Assembly: GCF_006438965.1 (NCBI RefSeq) | Contig: NZ_RCZM01000001.1 | Coordinates: 373,097-437,096, forward strand | Length of the DNA: 64,000 nucleotides | Reading direction: 5' to 3' | DNA from: Pedococcus bigeumensis | GTDB taxonomy: Bacteria > Actinomycetota > Actinomycetes > Actinomycetales > Dermatophilaceae | Shown: one piece after another, positions 37,256 through 46,149 of the stretch | How positions within the stretch are numbered: the stretch's first letter is position 1 | Layout: each line of letters begins with the position of its first letter | The notes under the pieces: generated by a model | What the model saw: the letters and a program-made list of their open reading frames with translations, nothing else | What the model was told of the DNA's origin: nothing | Database searches by the model: none | Program-made: the position numbers and the translations under genes

Positions 37256-38605
37256 TCAGGAGCTGAACAGGAGCGTCAGGCCGCCGACGGTGTAGCCCAC
37301 CATCAGCACGAGCAGCGGCACCTGACCGAGCACCGCTGCCCGCCGGGGGAACAGCGAGACGGCTCGCTCGTGTGCGGCGACAACACCCAGCACATGTCCG
37401 GTGATGATGGCCACGACCTGGATGCCGGCGACGAGTCCGGGCGCGATGAGGGACGCCGACGGTGAGATGGACGCGGTTCCGAGCCAGTTGGCGCCGGTCC
37501 CGAGTGGGTCCGACATCTTGGCTAGCCCGTTGGTGCCCTCCCAGACCCACAGCGACCAGTAGTGCGCGATCAGGTACCCCGCCGCGATCGGGATGAGCGA
37601 CGGGGCGAACGCCGTGGCCACGCCGCGCACGCTGACTCCGGCGAGACGCGCGGAGAGGATGGCCGCGGCAGACAGGGAGGCGGCGACGATGAGGCTGAAG
37701 GTGACCAGCGCGCCGGTCTCCCACAGCCTCGCCGGGAGGCTGGACGACTGGACGAAGGAGTACCAGCGGGTCTCGCCCGAGAACCCGTCGTAGGCGGTCG
37801 TGCCCAGCATCACCGAGGTGACGGCCAGCAGGCCCGGTGCGGCGTCGAGCTCCAACGGGCCGTGCAGCGGCGTCCGGAACACCCATCGTCGGTCGGCACG
37901 ACGCCCGAGGGGGCTGAGGGTCCCGTAGAGCGAGGACCATGCGGTGAAGGGGTCGCCGCGACGAAGGTAGGGCTCGCCGAAAGCCATCGCCAGCATGAGG
38001 CTGACGACGAGGTAGCCGAGGATCGCGATGCGCAGGACGGGAAGATCCGCGTTGTTGGGCGCTATCAGCTCCAACCAGGCGAAGGCCAGCAGGCCTGATG
38101 CCGCAGGCCAGTACCCGAGTCGGTACTCGGCGAGGGCGAAGTCCTTCTCGATCCGCAGGGCCGCCAGGATGCCGCGGTGCAGCCAGCGGACCGGGTTGAC
38201 CAGCCGCCAGATGCCGCCGAAGACCATGGAGATGAAGGCGAGCCCGACCCATAGCCAGACGTAGACGACGGACGGCACCGGGTTGTTGGCGTTGTCCTTG
38301 CCCAGCACCAGCGCCACCAGGGTCCACCCCGCGATCGCCAGAGAGGCGATGACGAACAGCCCGCGCACCGCCGCACTGTCGAGCGCCAGGGCGAGGGACA
38401 TCGGCAGGAGTCGGCCGTCCTCGCGCCGCAGCCGGGGTTGCTTCCACAGCGCACCCAGCGCCACGAAGGACACGACGAGGGCCAGCCCGGCACCGATCAG
38501 CAGCAGGTGGAACGGCAGCGGCAGGTCCTCGCGGGACCCGACACCGTGGGCAGGCATGGCCGCCACGGCACGCCCCGGCAGGGCGACGAGGGCCCCGAGG
38601 GTCAC
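37256..38605 (-). CDS. Polytopic membrane protein of unknown function
   Basis: A 449-residue protein with about eleven TM segments. Landmarks include LPLPFHLLLIGAGLALVVSF (first or second TM), GGIWRLVNPVRWLHRGILAAL, LGYWPAASGLLAFAWLELIAP, a His-containing LIAHYWSLWVWEGTNG, and GHVLGVVAAHERAVSLFPRR near the C-terminus. I recall similar actinobacterial proteins being labelled fenitrothion hydrolase, a name I would not trust. Its GTG start overlaps the stop of the upstream cupredoxin-like lipoprotein gene, so the two form an operon and likely cooperate. Several conserved-looking His residues in TMs suggest metal or heme handling, which is inference. Confidence 0.6.
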   Translation of the reverse strand: MTLGALVALPGRAVAAMPAHGVGSREDLPLPFHLLLIGAGLALVVSFVALGALWKQPRLRREDGRLLPMSLALALDSAAVRGLFVIASLAIAGWTLVALVLGKDNANNPVPSVVYVWLWVGLAFISMVFGGIWRLVNPVRWLHRGILAALRIEKDFALAEYRLGYWPAASGLLAFAWLELIAPNNADLPVLRIAILGYLVVSLMLAMAFGEPYLRRGDPFTAWSSLYGTLSPLGRRADRRWVFRTPLHGPLELDAAPGLLAVTSVMLGTTAYDGFSGETRWYSFVQSSSLPARLWETGALVTFSLIVAASLSAAAILSARLAGVSVRGVATAFAPSLIPIAAGYLIAHYWSLWVWEGTNGLAKMSDPLGTGANWLGTASISPSASLIAPGLVAGIQVVAIITGHVLGVVAAHERAVSLFPRRAAVLGQVPLLVLMVGYTVGGLTLLFSS

Positions 38606-39048
38606 TTGACCGCGATCTTCAGCAGCCGCAGCTCGGGGTGGTGGGTCTCGACCTCGTACACCCCGGGCTGGTCACCGGTGACGGTCACCGAGAGGGGCTC
38701 TCCGGCCACAAGGTCCTTCTCGATCTCGAACCCGTGGATGTGCAGCTGGTCGGCGTGGTCGCTGGTCACCGTCAGGGTGAGCTTCTCGCCCACGGCGAGG
38801 TCGACGGTGGCCGGAGGCGGGGAGACCTTGTTGCCGGTCACCGTGACCACGATGGTCCGTCCGGCGGGGGTGGACGACGACGAGGACGACGACGAGGACG
38901 ACGAGGGAGAGGACGTCGAGGTCGACGAGGTGCTGGTCGTCGTGGTGCCGCCCGGCTCGTCGCTCGAGCCGCCACAGGCGGTGAGGGCCAGCACCAGGCC
39001 CAGCCCGGCGGCATACGAGATCGGCACGCGCAGCGTCATCTTCGTCAC
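38602..39048 (-). CDS. Lipoprotein with cupredoxin-like domain
   Basis: A 148-residue exported lipoprotein: signal peptide with lipobox LTAC (Cys25), a Thr/Ser linker including an 11-residue Ser run (about 34-60), and a small beta-sandwich (about 64-148). Domain landmarks are VGEKLTLTVTSDHADQLHIHGFEI and GVYEVETHHPELRLLKIAVK. Such LHIHG sequences occur in cupredoxin-like domains of the EfeO type. The mononuclear copper Cys ligand is not visible, so classical type 1 copper is unlikely, though the His cluster could bind copper. It is the first gene of a two-gene operon with the polytopic membrane protein. Confidence 0.7.
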   Translation of the reverse strand: MTKMTLRVPISYAAGLGLVLALTACGGSSDEPGGTTTTSTSSTSTSSPSSSSSSSSSSSTPAGRTIVVTVTGNKVSPPPATVDLAVGEKLTLTVTSDHADQLHIHGFEIEKDLVAGEPLSVTVTGDQPGVYEVETHHPELRLLKIAVK

Positions 39049-39088
39049 GAACCCGAGTCTAAACAGCGCAATCTGACACGATGAGCGG

Positions 39089-40513
39089 GTGCCTGACCGC
39101 CTGAACTCCCTCGACGCGTCGTTCCTCTACCTCGAGGAAGCCACCACCCCGATGCACGTGGGCTCGGTCATGGTGTTCGACCCGCCGAGTGACGGTTTCG
39201 ACTACGACCGGCTGGTGCAGCTCATCTCGACGAGGATCGCGTTCGTGCCGCGTTACCGGCAGCGTGTCCGGCAGATCCCCGGACGGCTGGCCAACCCGGT
39301 GTGGGTGGACGACGAGAACTTCGATGTGACCTACCACGTCCGCCGGTCCGCCCTCCCGAAGCCGGGCAACGACGAACAGCTCCAGGAGTTCGTCGCACGG
39401 ATCCAGCCACGGGCGCTCGACCGGAACCGCCCCCTGTGGGAGGTCTACCTCGTCGAAGGCCTCGAGGAGGGCCGGTTCGCGATCGTCACCAAGTCGCACC
39501 AGGCCCTGGTCGACGGCATCAACGCCGTGGACATCGCCCACGTCATCGTCGACGGCGACCCTGCGGCGGAGGGACTGGTCACGGACACTTGGCGCCCGTC
39601 GCGCGAGCCCAGTGACGTCGAGCTGCTCACCGGCGCCCTGGTCGATGCGGTCCGCCGCCCCAGCGAGGTCGTCGAGAACATCCGCGGAGGCTTCGTCGAC
39701 GTCAAGGCGGTGGGAGCCCGCGCCCTTACTGCCGCAACCGATGTCGTGTCCACCCTGGCCCGCACTGCCGCCCGGCCGGCGCCGCACTCGCCGCTCAACG
39801 CACCCGTGGGTGAGGCCCGCCGCTACATCATGATCGGCACCGACCTCGAGGACTACCGCAAGGTCCGGAGCCGGTTGGCCCGGGGCAACTACGCCGACGA
39901 CGTCTCAATCAACGACGTCGTGCTGGCCACCATCTCGGGCGCCTTCCGCACCTGGCTGCTGACCCGCGGCGAGTCGGTCCACTCCGGCACCAGCGTGCGG
40001 GCGATGGTCCCCGTCAGCGTCTATGACGCGGATGCCAGACACGTCGGCAGCCGCCTCACGGCCTGCTTCGTCGACCTGCCCGTGGGGGAGCCCGGTCCGT
40101 CGATGCGGCTCCACCAGATCGCCTTCGCGATGCGACAGCAGATGGAGGGTGGCCAGGCGGTCGGCGCCGAATCCCTTGCAGGACTAGCAGGGTTCGCCCC
40201 GCCGACCCTCCACTCCCTCGGCGCACGCCTCGGCTCCGCCATGTCGCGGCGGCTGTTCAACGTCGTCATCACCAACGTTCCCGGACCACAGCACACCTTG
40301 TATGCCGGTGACGCGCGGATGCTGTCCACCTATCCCGTGATGCCGCTCGCCAAGGGCCAGGCCCTCTCGATCGGGCTGACGTCCTACGACGGTGGTGTCT
40401 ACTACGGCCTCAACGCCGACCGCGACTCGATGCCCGACATCGACGTCCTCGGCCAGAGCATCGTCGACTCGCTCGGTGAGCTGCTCGACAGCCACCGGTC
40501 CAAGGCGCGATGA
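39089..40513 (+). CDS. Wax ester synthase / diacylglycerol acyltransferase (WS/DGAT)
   Basis: A 474-residue bifunctional acyltransferase of the WS/DGAT (atf/tgs) family, making triacylglycerol or wax esters for storage. It starts MPDRLNSLDASFLYLEEATTPMH, typical of the family. The catalytic motif HHxxxDG reads SHQALVDG at about residue 136: the second, catalytic His is kept and the first is Ser. C-terminal landmarks NVVITNVPGPQHTLYAGDA and SYDGGVYYGLNADRDSM are canonical. It overlaps the downstream patatin gene (ATGA), pairing a lipid synthase with a lipase-like protein. Confidence 0.93.
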   Translation: MPDRLNSLDASFLYLEEATTPMHVGSVMVFDPPSDGFDYDRLVQLISTRIAFVPRYRQRVRQIPGRLANPVWVDDENFDVTYHVRRSALPKPGNDEQLQEFVARIQPRALDRNRPLWEVYLVEGLEEGRFAIVTKSHQALVDGINAVDIAHVIVDGDPAAEGLVTDTWRPSREPSDVELLTGALVDAVRRPSEVVENIRGGFVDVKAVGARALTAATDVVSTLARTAARPAPHSPLNAPVGEARRYIMIGTDLEDYRKVRSRLARGNYADDVSINDVVLATISGAFRTWLLTRGESVHSGTSVRAMVPVSVYDADARHVGSRLTACFVDLPVGEPGPSMRLHQIAFAMRQQMEGGQAVGAESLAGLAGFAPPTLHSLGARLGSAMSRRLFNVVITNVPGPQHTLYAGDARMLSTYPVMPLAKGQALSIGLTSYDGGVYYGLNADRDSMPDIDVLGQSIVDSLGELLDSHRSKAR

Positions 40514-41532
40514 CCACCCCGACCGGCGCGAAGTCCCCGCGCGCCCGCCCGCGCGGCCCGCGCCGTGGTCTGGTGCTCGGTGGCGGGGGTGTGCTCGGTG
40601 CCGCCTGGATGGTCGGCGCGCTCAAGGCACTCGAGGACGAGCTCGGCGTCGATGTGCGCGAGTTCGACGAGTTCGTCGGCACCTCAGCCGGTTCGGTCCT
40701 CGCGGGACTCCTGGGTGCCGGCGTCTCGGTGTCGGACCTGCTCGTCCACCAGCTCGAGGGTGCCATCGACCTGGGGCCCCTCGCGGGGTACTCCTGGGAC
40801 TACGAGAAGGACACCGGTGGGGACCGCCCTGGCCTACCCAAGGTCGGCTTCGGCTCGCGAGAGCTGTTGCGGCGCAACGCCCTTCACCTCCGCTCGCTAC
40901 CGCCGACTGCCGTGCTCTCGGCGATCCTCCCCGAGGGACGTGGCAGCATCGAAGCCGTCGGCGCGCTCGTGGGACACGTCGTCCCGAAGGGCTGGCCCGA
41001 CCGGTCCGGGGTCACCGTCGTCGCACTCGACTACGACACGGGAGAGCGGGTGGCGTTCGGCCGGACCGGCTCACCGGAGGTGGACCTCCCCTCTGCCGTG
41101 ATGGCGTCCTGTGCCATCCCCGGGTGGTACCAGCCCGTGCGCATCGGCGAGCACCGCTACATCGACGGCGGCGCCTGGTCGTCCACCAACCTCGACCTGA
41201 TGACCGGTCTCGAGCTCGACGAGGTCTTCGTCCTCGCCCCCCAGGTCAGCTTCGTGCGCGACGCCCCCACCCAGTGGCGGACTCGAGTCGAGCGGCAGTG
41301 GCGCAACCGCGTGACGCTCCGGGTGCTCCGTGAGCTGGCCAAGGTCCATGAGGACGGCACCGAGGTGACCGTGCTCGGTCCCGGCGAGGAGGACCTCGAG
41401 GCCTTCGGGTCCAACCTGATGGACGTCAGCCGCCGCCCCAACGTCATCGCGACGTCGCTGCGCACCTCCGCTGTGGCGCTGCACGACCCTGCCCCCCTGC
41501 CCGACCGCTCAGACTTCGAGGACGTGGGATGA
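40510..41532 (+). CDS. Patatin-like phospholipase family protein
   Basis: A 340-residue serine hydrolase. The oxyanion loop GLVLGGGGVLGAAWMVGAL (about 19-37), nucleophile elbow GTSAG (Ser59) and the dyad Asp in DGGAWSSTN (Asp219) are all intact. It likely hydrolyses acyl lipids. Translational overlap with the WS/DGAT gene suggests linked lipid storage and turnover. An Arg/Pro-rich N-terminus (about 18 residues) precedes the domain; there is no signal peptide, so it is cytosolic or membrane-associated. Confidence 0.9.
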   Translation: MTTPTGAKSPRARPRGPRRGLVLGGGGVLGAAWMVGALKALEDELGVDVREFDEFVGTSAGSVLAGLLGAGVSVSDLLVHQLEGAIDLGPLAGYSWDYEKDTGGDRPGLPKVGFGSRELLRRNALHLRSLPPTAVLSAILPEGRGSIEAVGALVGHVVPKGWPDRSGVTVVALDYDTGERVAFGRTGSPEVDLPSAVMASCAIPGWYQPVRIGEHRYIDGGAWSSTNLDLMTGLELDEVFVLAPQVSFVRDAPTQWRTRVERQWRNRVTLRVLRELAKVHEDGTEVTVLGPGEEDLEAFGSNLMDVSRRPNVIATSLRTSAVALHDPAPLPDRSDFEDVG

Positions 41533-41640
41533 CCCAGCCATGACCCAGCCAGACATGTCACGCTCCCCGTCCATCCGGGCCTCGCTCGTTCCGCCCACGC
41601 GCAGCGTGGGACCCGGCTCGTGTCCTCAGGAGTTCGTCGT

Positions 41641-42063
41641 ATGACCCAGACCAGGATCTACGTGCCACTGACCCCCGACGACGTGCGTCGGCTCGCCACC
41701 GAGCGGCAGATCGGCCCCGCGCCGGTCGCCGCCTTCAGCGTCACCGAGCGCGTCGAACGCGCCGACGCGACGGGCCTCGAGGAGGAGTGGGAGTATGCCG
41801 CGCTGACCGAGGCCGTTGACGCCGCAGCCGAGCTCCAGGGCACCTCCGTTGCCAAGCGGGTAGTGGCCGCCGCGGACGTCGACCCGGGTTCGGTGTCGGC
41901 CGACGGCACACGGGACGGCCTCGGCGCCGTGACCGTGTCGACCGTCCTGCCACTGGCGCGCGTCGTGTCGTTCCACGTGGACGAGACGGCCGGAGACCAG
42001 GGCATGGGCGACCTCCTCTGGTACGACGCGACCGAGCTGGACGAGGTCCTGCGACTGCTCTGA
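41641..42063 (+). CDS. Conserved hypothetical protein, DUF6912-like
   Basis: A 140-residue cytosolic protein opening MTQTRIYVPLTPDDVRRLAT, with EWEYAALTEAVDAAAELQ in the middle and a C-terminal DLLWYDATELDEVLRLL. From memory it matches DUF6912, an actinobacterial family without known function. ATG 41641 is preceded by CAGGAG. The upstream 108-base gap contains a CCCACGC/GCGTGGG hairpin (about 41595-41611) and no other gene. The stop region pairs with the convergent gene's 3' end. Confidence 0.75.
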   Translation: MTQTRIYVPLTPDDVRRLATERQIGPAPVAAFSVTERVERADATGLEEEWEYAALTEAVDAAAELQGTSVAKRVVAAADVDPGSVSADGTRDGLGAVTVSTVLPLARVVSFHVDETAGDQGMGDLLWYDATELDEVLRLL

Positions 42064-42078
42064 TCGGGCGGTCAGAGC
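42057..42078. terminator. Small bidirectional hairpin between convergent genes
   Basis: GCTCTGA (42057-42063) pairs with TCAGAGC (42072-42078) across eight bases. Each arm includes the end of one gene. Confidence 0.4.
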
Positions 42079-42905
42079 TGGTCGGCGAGCCAAGGGTCGA
42101 CGAGGCCGTGGTAAGCGTCAGGGCGGTCGCGCCGGATGCAGTGGCCGGCGCCCTCGACCACGCGGATGTCGACGTGCGAGTTGTCCAGCTGGGCGGCGCG
42201 GGCCCTCACCTCCGGCGTGACCGGCCCGCCACGCTCCGCCAGCAGCACGAGCGTCGGCACCGTGATCGCCCCGACGATGTCGTCCCAGGGCTGGAGCAGG
42301 TTGGCGATCCCCAGACCGACGAAGGCGAGGTCGACCTGGGCCTTGGACTCCACCCACGGCGAAAGCTCGACCTCGGGCCAGCTCGGGTTGTCCGCCCGGC
42401 CCCTGTCGAGCTGGCCCTGCGGGTCCTCGACGAAGGCGCGGCACTCCGCGACCCGCTCGTGGACGATGCCGCGGGGCTGGACGCGGTGCTCGGGATCGCG
42501 CCAGGCGGGGTCTTCCAGGACCGCCGCCGACACCAGTTCGGCGCGGCGCGCGGCGAGTGCTCCGGCGATGCCGCCACCCATCGAGTGGCCGACCACGGCC
42601 ACCGGCCCACCGTGCGCGGCGGCGACGCGCGCGACGATGACCTCGGCGGCGGCATACATCGCCTCCATCGGGTCGGACGAGGCGAGCTGCTCGGCCGTGA
42701 ACCGGGGGGAGCGGCCGTGGCCCAGCAGGTCGAGACCGACGAGGCGGTAGGTCGATGACCACCGGCGCACCGCGTCCGGCCAGCAGTCGCCGGAGTCGCC
42801 CAACCCGTGCAGCAGCACGACCGTCGGCGCGCTCGGGTCGGTCGGCCCGGACCAGCGGTAGGCGAGGTCGGTGGCGTCGAAGGCGGGCGGCATACGTGAC
42901 ACCAT
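42072..42905 (-). CDS. Alpha/beta hydrolase
   Basis: A 277-residue serine hydrolase of the alpha/beta fold. VVLLHGLGDSGDCWPDAVRRW carries the HG oxyanion motif, VGHSMGGGIAG is the nucleophile elbow, and GAGHCIRRDRPDAYHGLV holds the catalytic His. The Asp is probably in the stretch after PTLVLLAERGG. Substrate unknown. I start at ATG 42905 (MVSRMPPAFD); ATG 42893 is equally plausible, and neither has a clear RBS, so a leaderless transcript is possible. It is divergent from pruA with only 68 bases between starts. Confidence 0.8.
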   Translation of the reverse strand: MVSRMPPAFDATDLAYRWSGPTDPSAPTVVLLHGLGDSGDCWPDAVRRWSSTYRLVGLDLLGHGRSPRFTAEQLASSDPMEAMYAAAEVIVARVAAAHGGPVAVVGHSMGGGIAGALAARRAELVSAAVLEDPAWRDPEHRVQPRGIVHERVAECRAFVEDPQGQLDRGRADNPSWPEVELSPWVESKAQVDLAFVGLGIANLLQPWDDIVGAITVPTLVLLAERGGPVTPEVRARAAQLDNSHVDIRVVEGAGHCIRRDRPDAYHGLVDPWLADQL

Positions 42906-42973
42906 AGGTGCGCGCTGGACTGCCCCCACAGCCGCGCCCGAGCCACCGAAGCGACCCCGAGGAGCCTGTCCAC

Positions 42974-44602
42974 ATGGATGCCGTCACCCAGGTGCCCGTC
43001 CCCGTCAACGAACCCGTCCTCGACTACGCGCCCGGCAGTCCCGAGCGGGCGTCGCTCGAGGTCGCGCTCGCCGAGCTGGGCAGCGCCAGCATCGACCTGC
43101 CGCACACCATTGCCGGCAAGCGGGTCATGGGCACTGGCAAGAAGATCGAGGTGCGCCAGCCGCACGCCCGTCGCAAGGTCCTCGGCACCATGCGCAACGC
43201 GACCCTGGGCGACGCCCAGTCGGCCGTCGACGCGGCCAAGGCGGCAGCCCCCGGGTGGCGCGCGCTCTCCTTCGACGACCGTGCGGCGATCCTGCTCAAG
43301 GCCGCCGAACTGCTGTCCGGGCCGTGGCGGGCCCACCTCAACGCGGCCACGATGCTCGGCCAGAGCAAGACCGCCGTGCAGGCCGAGATCGACGCCGCCT
43401 GCGAGCTCATCGACTTCTGGCGGATCAACGTCCACTTCGCGCGCCAGATCCTCGCCGAGCAGCCGCCGCTGAACTCCAAGGGCATCTGGAACCGCACCGA
43501 TCACCGCCCGCTCGAGGGCTTCGTCTACGCGATCACGCCGTTCAACTTCACCGCCATCGCGGGCAACCTCCCGACCGCCCCCGCGCTCATGGGCAACACC
43601 GTCGTGTGGAAGCCGAGCCCGACCCAGCAGTTCGCCGCCAACCTCACGATGGCGCTGCTCGAAGCCGCGGGCCTGCCCCCGGGTGTCATCAACATGGTCA
43701 CCGGCGACGGCCTCAACGTCTCCAAGGTCGCGCTCGCCGACCCCGACCTGGCCGCCATCCACTTCACCGGGTCCACGCCGACCTTCCAGCACCTGTGGCA
43801 GGAGGTCGGCGCCAACCTGCCGAACTACCGCACCTACCCGCGCCTCGTCGGCGAGACCGGTGGCAAGGACTTCATCCTCGCCCACCCGTCGGCTGACCCG
43901 GATGTGTTGCGGACAGCCATGATTCGCGGTTCGTTCGAGTACCAGGGCCAGAAGTGCTCGGCCGCCTCACGCGCCTACGTGCCGCGGTCGCTGTGGAAGA
44001 AGATCAAGGCCGACTTGGTGTCGATCACGAACGGCCTGAGCCAGGGCGACGTCACCGACCTGTCCAACTTCATGGGCGCCGTCATCGACGAGCGGGCGTA
44101 TGCCAAGCACAGCGCGGCGATCGACCGGGCCCACGCCACTCCGGGGGTCGACGTGATCGCCGGTGGCACCTACGACGACAGCGAGGGCTGGTTCGTCCGG
44201 CCCACCGTCCTGGAGATCGACGACCCGACCGACGAGTCGTTCCGCACCGAGTACTTCGGCCCGATCCTGTCGGTCCACGTCTACCCGGACCGGCAGTACG
44301 ACAAGGTGCTCGAGCAGATGGAGAGCTTCGCGCCGTTCGGCCTCACCGGGTCGATCATCGCCCAAGACCGGATGGTCATCGCCGACGCCACGAACCGGCT
44401 GCGCTTCGCCGCGGGCAACTTCTACGTCAACGACAAGCCGACCGGCGCGGTCGTCGGACAGCAGCCGTTCGGCGGTGGTCGCGCCTCCGGCACCAACGAC
44501 AAGGCCGGCGCCGCGCAGAACCTCCTGCGGTGGACCAGCGCGCGCTCGATCAAGGAGACCTTCAACCCTCCGACCGAGCACACCTACCCCCACATGGGCT
44601 GA
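42974..44602 (+). CDS. pruA: L-glutamate gamma-semialdehyde dehydrogenase (P5C dehydrogenase)
   Basis: A 542-residue NAD-dependent aldehyde dehydrogenase, the second step of proline catabolism to glutamate. Catalytic Cys328 is in FEYQGQKCSAASR and the general-base Glu in LVGETGGKDF (about 294). NAD-fold landmarks include ITPFNFTAIAGN and FTGSTPTF. The C-terminus SIKETFNPPTEHTYPHMG is typical of the class 1 enzyme. ATG 42974 has GAGGAG upstream. Proline dehydrogenase is not in the window, so it is encoded elsewhere. It is followed by a strong terminator. Confidence 0.96.
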   Translation: MDAVTQVPVPVNEPVLDYAPGSPERASLEVALAELGSASIDLPHTIAGKRVMGTGKKIEVRQPHARRKVLGTMRNATLGDAQSAVDAAKAAAPGWRALSFDDRAAILLKAAELLSGPWRAHLNAATMLGQSKTAVQAEIDAACELIDFWRINVHFARQILAEQPPLNSKGIWNRTDHRPLEGFVYAITPFNFTAIAGNLPTAPALMGNTVVWKPSPTQQFAANLTMALLEAAGLPPGVINMVTGDGLNVSKVALADPDLAAIHFTGSTPTFQHLWQEVGANLPNYRTYPRLVGETGGKDFILAHPSADPDVLRTAMIRGSFEYQGQKCSAASRAYVPRSLWKKIKADLVSITNGLSQGDVTDLSNFMGAVIDERAYAKHSAAIDRAHATPGVDVIAGGTYDDSEGWFVRPTVLEIDDPTDESFRTEYFGPILSVHVYPDRQYDKVLEQMESFAPFGLTGSIIAQDRMVIADATNRLRFAAGNFYVNDKPTGAVVGQQPFGGGRASGTNDKAGAAQNLLRWTSARSIKETFNPPTEHTYPHMG

Positions 44603-44617
44603 CCCCGTCCGAGCAGC

Positions 44618-44656
44618 CGAAAGGGCTTGGAACCGTTGTGGTTCCAAGCCCTTTCG
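44618..44656 (+). terminator. Terminator of pruA
   Basis: A perfect 17-bp stem, CGAAAGGGCTTGGAACC (44618-44634) with its complement (44640-44656), and loop GTTGT. The right arm runs CCCTTTCG directly into a GTATGCCG octamer. Confidence 0.92.
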
Positions 44657-44691
44657 TATGCCGCGTGGCCAGTTCCTGGCCCCACGTCGCC

Positions 44692-45183
44692 TCAGCGGGC
44701 GAGCCACTCCTGCGCGGTCCGTGCCTCGATGTCGATGGCTTCCTCGATGGGCGGAGCGGCGGCCTTCTCGATCTTGCCGCCGACGAGCGGAATCCTCGCC
44801 TTGAGCTCGGCGTCGAGCTTCTCGATGGTCCCCGGACCGCCGGGCGCGAGCCCCAGGGTGCCGTTGAGTGCGATCGGTGCGCCCGCGACCGCCATCTCGA
44901 CCGTTCCCCGGCGGCTGCCGTCGGCCGACGCCGGGCCCCAGTCCTGCGTCTCGGTGACCTTGAGGGTCTCGCCCACCATCGACTTGGCGAAGTCGGGCAG
45001 CCCGTCGCTCGGCAGGATCCGGGAGGTCGTGATGACCGTGTGGTCGCCTACCGTCTCGACGTTCGCGGAGTGCTTGATGGCTGCCGTGGCGGCGCACTTG
45101 GCCTCCTGGAACTTCACGTCCGACAGGACGGCGAAGACCTCCTCAGGGGTGGCGGCGTACTCGATCGACTTGGCGATCTTCAT
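44692..45183 (-). CDS. SRPBCC-fold protein, DUF2505 family
   Basis: A 163-residue protein of the START/SRPBCC hydrophobic-cavity fold. It opens MKIAKSIEYAATPEEVFAVLSD, the strand-helix entry of DUF2505 proteins, and ends in a long C-terminal helix (PPIEEAIDIEARTAQEWLAR). These proteins probably bind a lipid or small hydrophobic ligand; the ligand is unknown. Single gene between pruA (convergent) and the pxp operon. Confidence 0.82.
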   Translation of the reverse strand: MKIAKSIEYAATPEEVFAVLSDVKFQEAKCAATAAIKHSANVETVGDHTVITTSRILPSDGLPDFAKSMVGETLKVTETQDWGPASADGSRRGTVEMAVAGAPIALNGTLGLAPGGPGTIEKLDAELKARIPLVGGKIEKAAAPPIEEAIDIEARTAQEWLAR

Positions 45184-45255
45184 GCGTCTTCTCCTGTCAC
45201 GCAGTGGGTGCCCACCGTGCGGCGGACGTCGCGTGTCAGCGTAGCCACGTGACCG

Positions 45256-46149
45256 TCAGGACCGCGACGACACCTGCCGCAGCCGCACCGCCTGACCGGC
45301 GACGAGCTGAGCGGCTGCGTCCACCGACCGGGAGCTGAGGACGGCGACCACCGGGTAGCCACCGGTGACGGGGTGGTCGGCGAGGAAGAGGACCGGCCGC
45401 CCGTCAGCGGGGAGCTGCACCGCACCCTGGACGAGCCCCTCGCTCGGCAGCTCCAGACCCTCGAAACCGGCTGCTCGCGTCAGCGCAGCACCGTCGAGTC
45501 GCACGCCGACACGGTCACTCCTCGCGTCGACCTGCCATGGCGTGTCCGTCAGCGCCGTGAGGTCCGCGAGCCAGTCGCCGCGAGGTCCCCGGGTGAGCTC
45601 CAACGTCACCAGGCCGCTGGCAGGGGGAGCCACCGGCGCGACATCGACGATGGGTTCGCCGAGAGGCTGACCGACGGCCAGCACATCGCCATCCTCCAGC
45701 GGCCTGGGACCGATCCCGGAGAGCGTGTCGTACGAACGAGATCCGAGCACCACCGGCACGTCGATCCCGCCGCGCACACTCACGTAGGTGCGCAGCCCGC
45801 TGGTTGGCCGACCCACCTGCAGGACCGAGCCGTCGCGCACGAGGAACGGCGCGGCATACCCGACGGCGGTCCCGTCGACGGTCGTCGGCGCGGGGGCGCC
45901 GGTCAGGGTCATGGTGACGCTGCCGTGCGCGCGCAGGGTGAGTCCACCGTGGTGGACCTCCAGGGCGGCGCGGTCGGTGGGTTGGCCGAGCAGCCGAGCG
46001 CCGAGGGCGAACGAGCCGCGGTCGGCGGCGCCCGACGGGCCGACCCCCAGCGCCGCCAGGCCGGGTCGGCCCAGGTCTTCGACGAGGGTGAGCGGCCCGG
46101 CCGCCACCACCTCGAGCCGCGCGTAGGCCGCGTGGTCACCGGCCCTCAC
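45256..46149 (-). CDS. pxpC: 5-oxoprolinase subunit C (biotin-dependent carboxyltransferase-like)
   Basis: A 297-residue protein, subunit C of the ATP-dependent 5-oxoprolinase PxpABC that converts 5-oxoproline to glutamate. Family landmarks: [30 protein letters not shown] at the start, [29 protein letters not shown] in the middle, and [15 protein letters not shown] at the C-terminus. It is the last gene of a reverse-strand operon; its start overlaps the pxpB stop by four bases. Confidence 0.93.
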   Translation of the reverse strand: MRAGDHAAYARLEVVAAGPLTLVEDLGRPGLAALGVGPSGAADRGSFALGARLLGQPTDRAALEVHHGGLTLRAHGSVTMTLTGAPAPTTVDGTAVGYAAPFLVRDGSVLQVGRPTSGLRTYVSVRGGIDVPVVLGSRSYDTLSGIGPRPLEDGDVLAVGQPLGEPIVDVAPVAPPASGLVTLELTRGPRGDWLADLTALTDTPWQVDARSDRVGVRLDGAALTRAAGFEGLELPSEGLVQGAVQLPADGRPVLFLADHPVTGGYPVVAVLSSRSVDAAAQLVAGQAVRLRQVSSRS

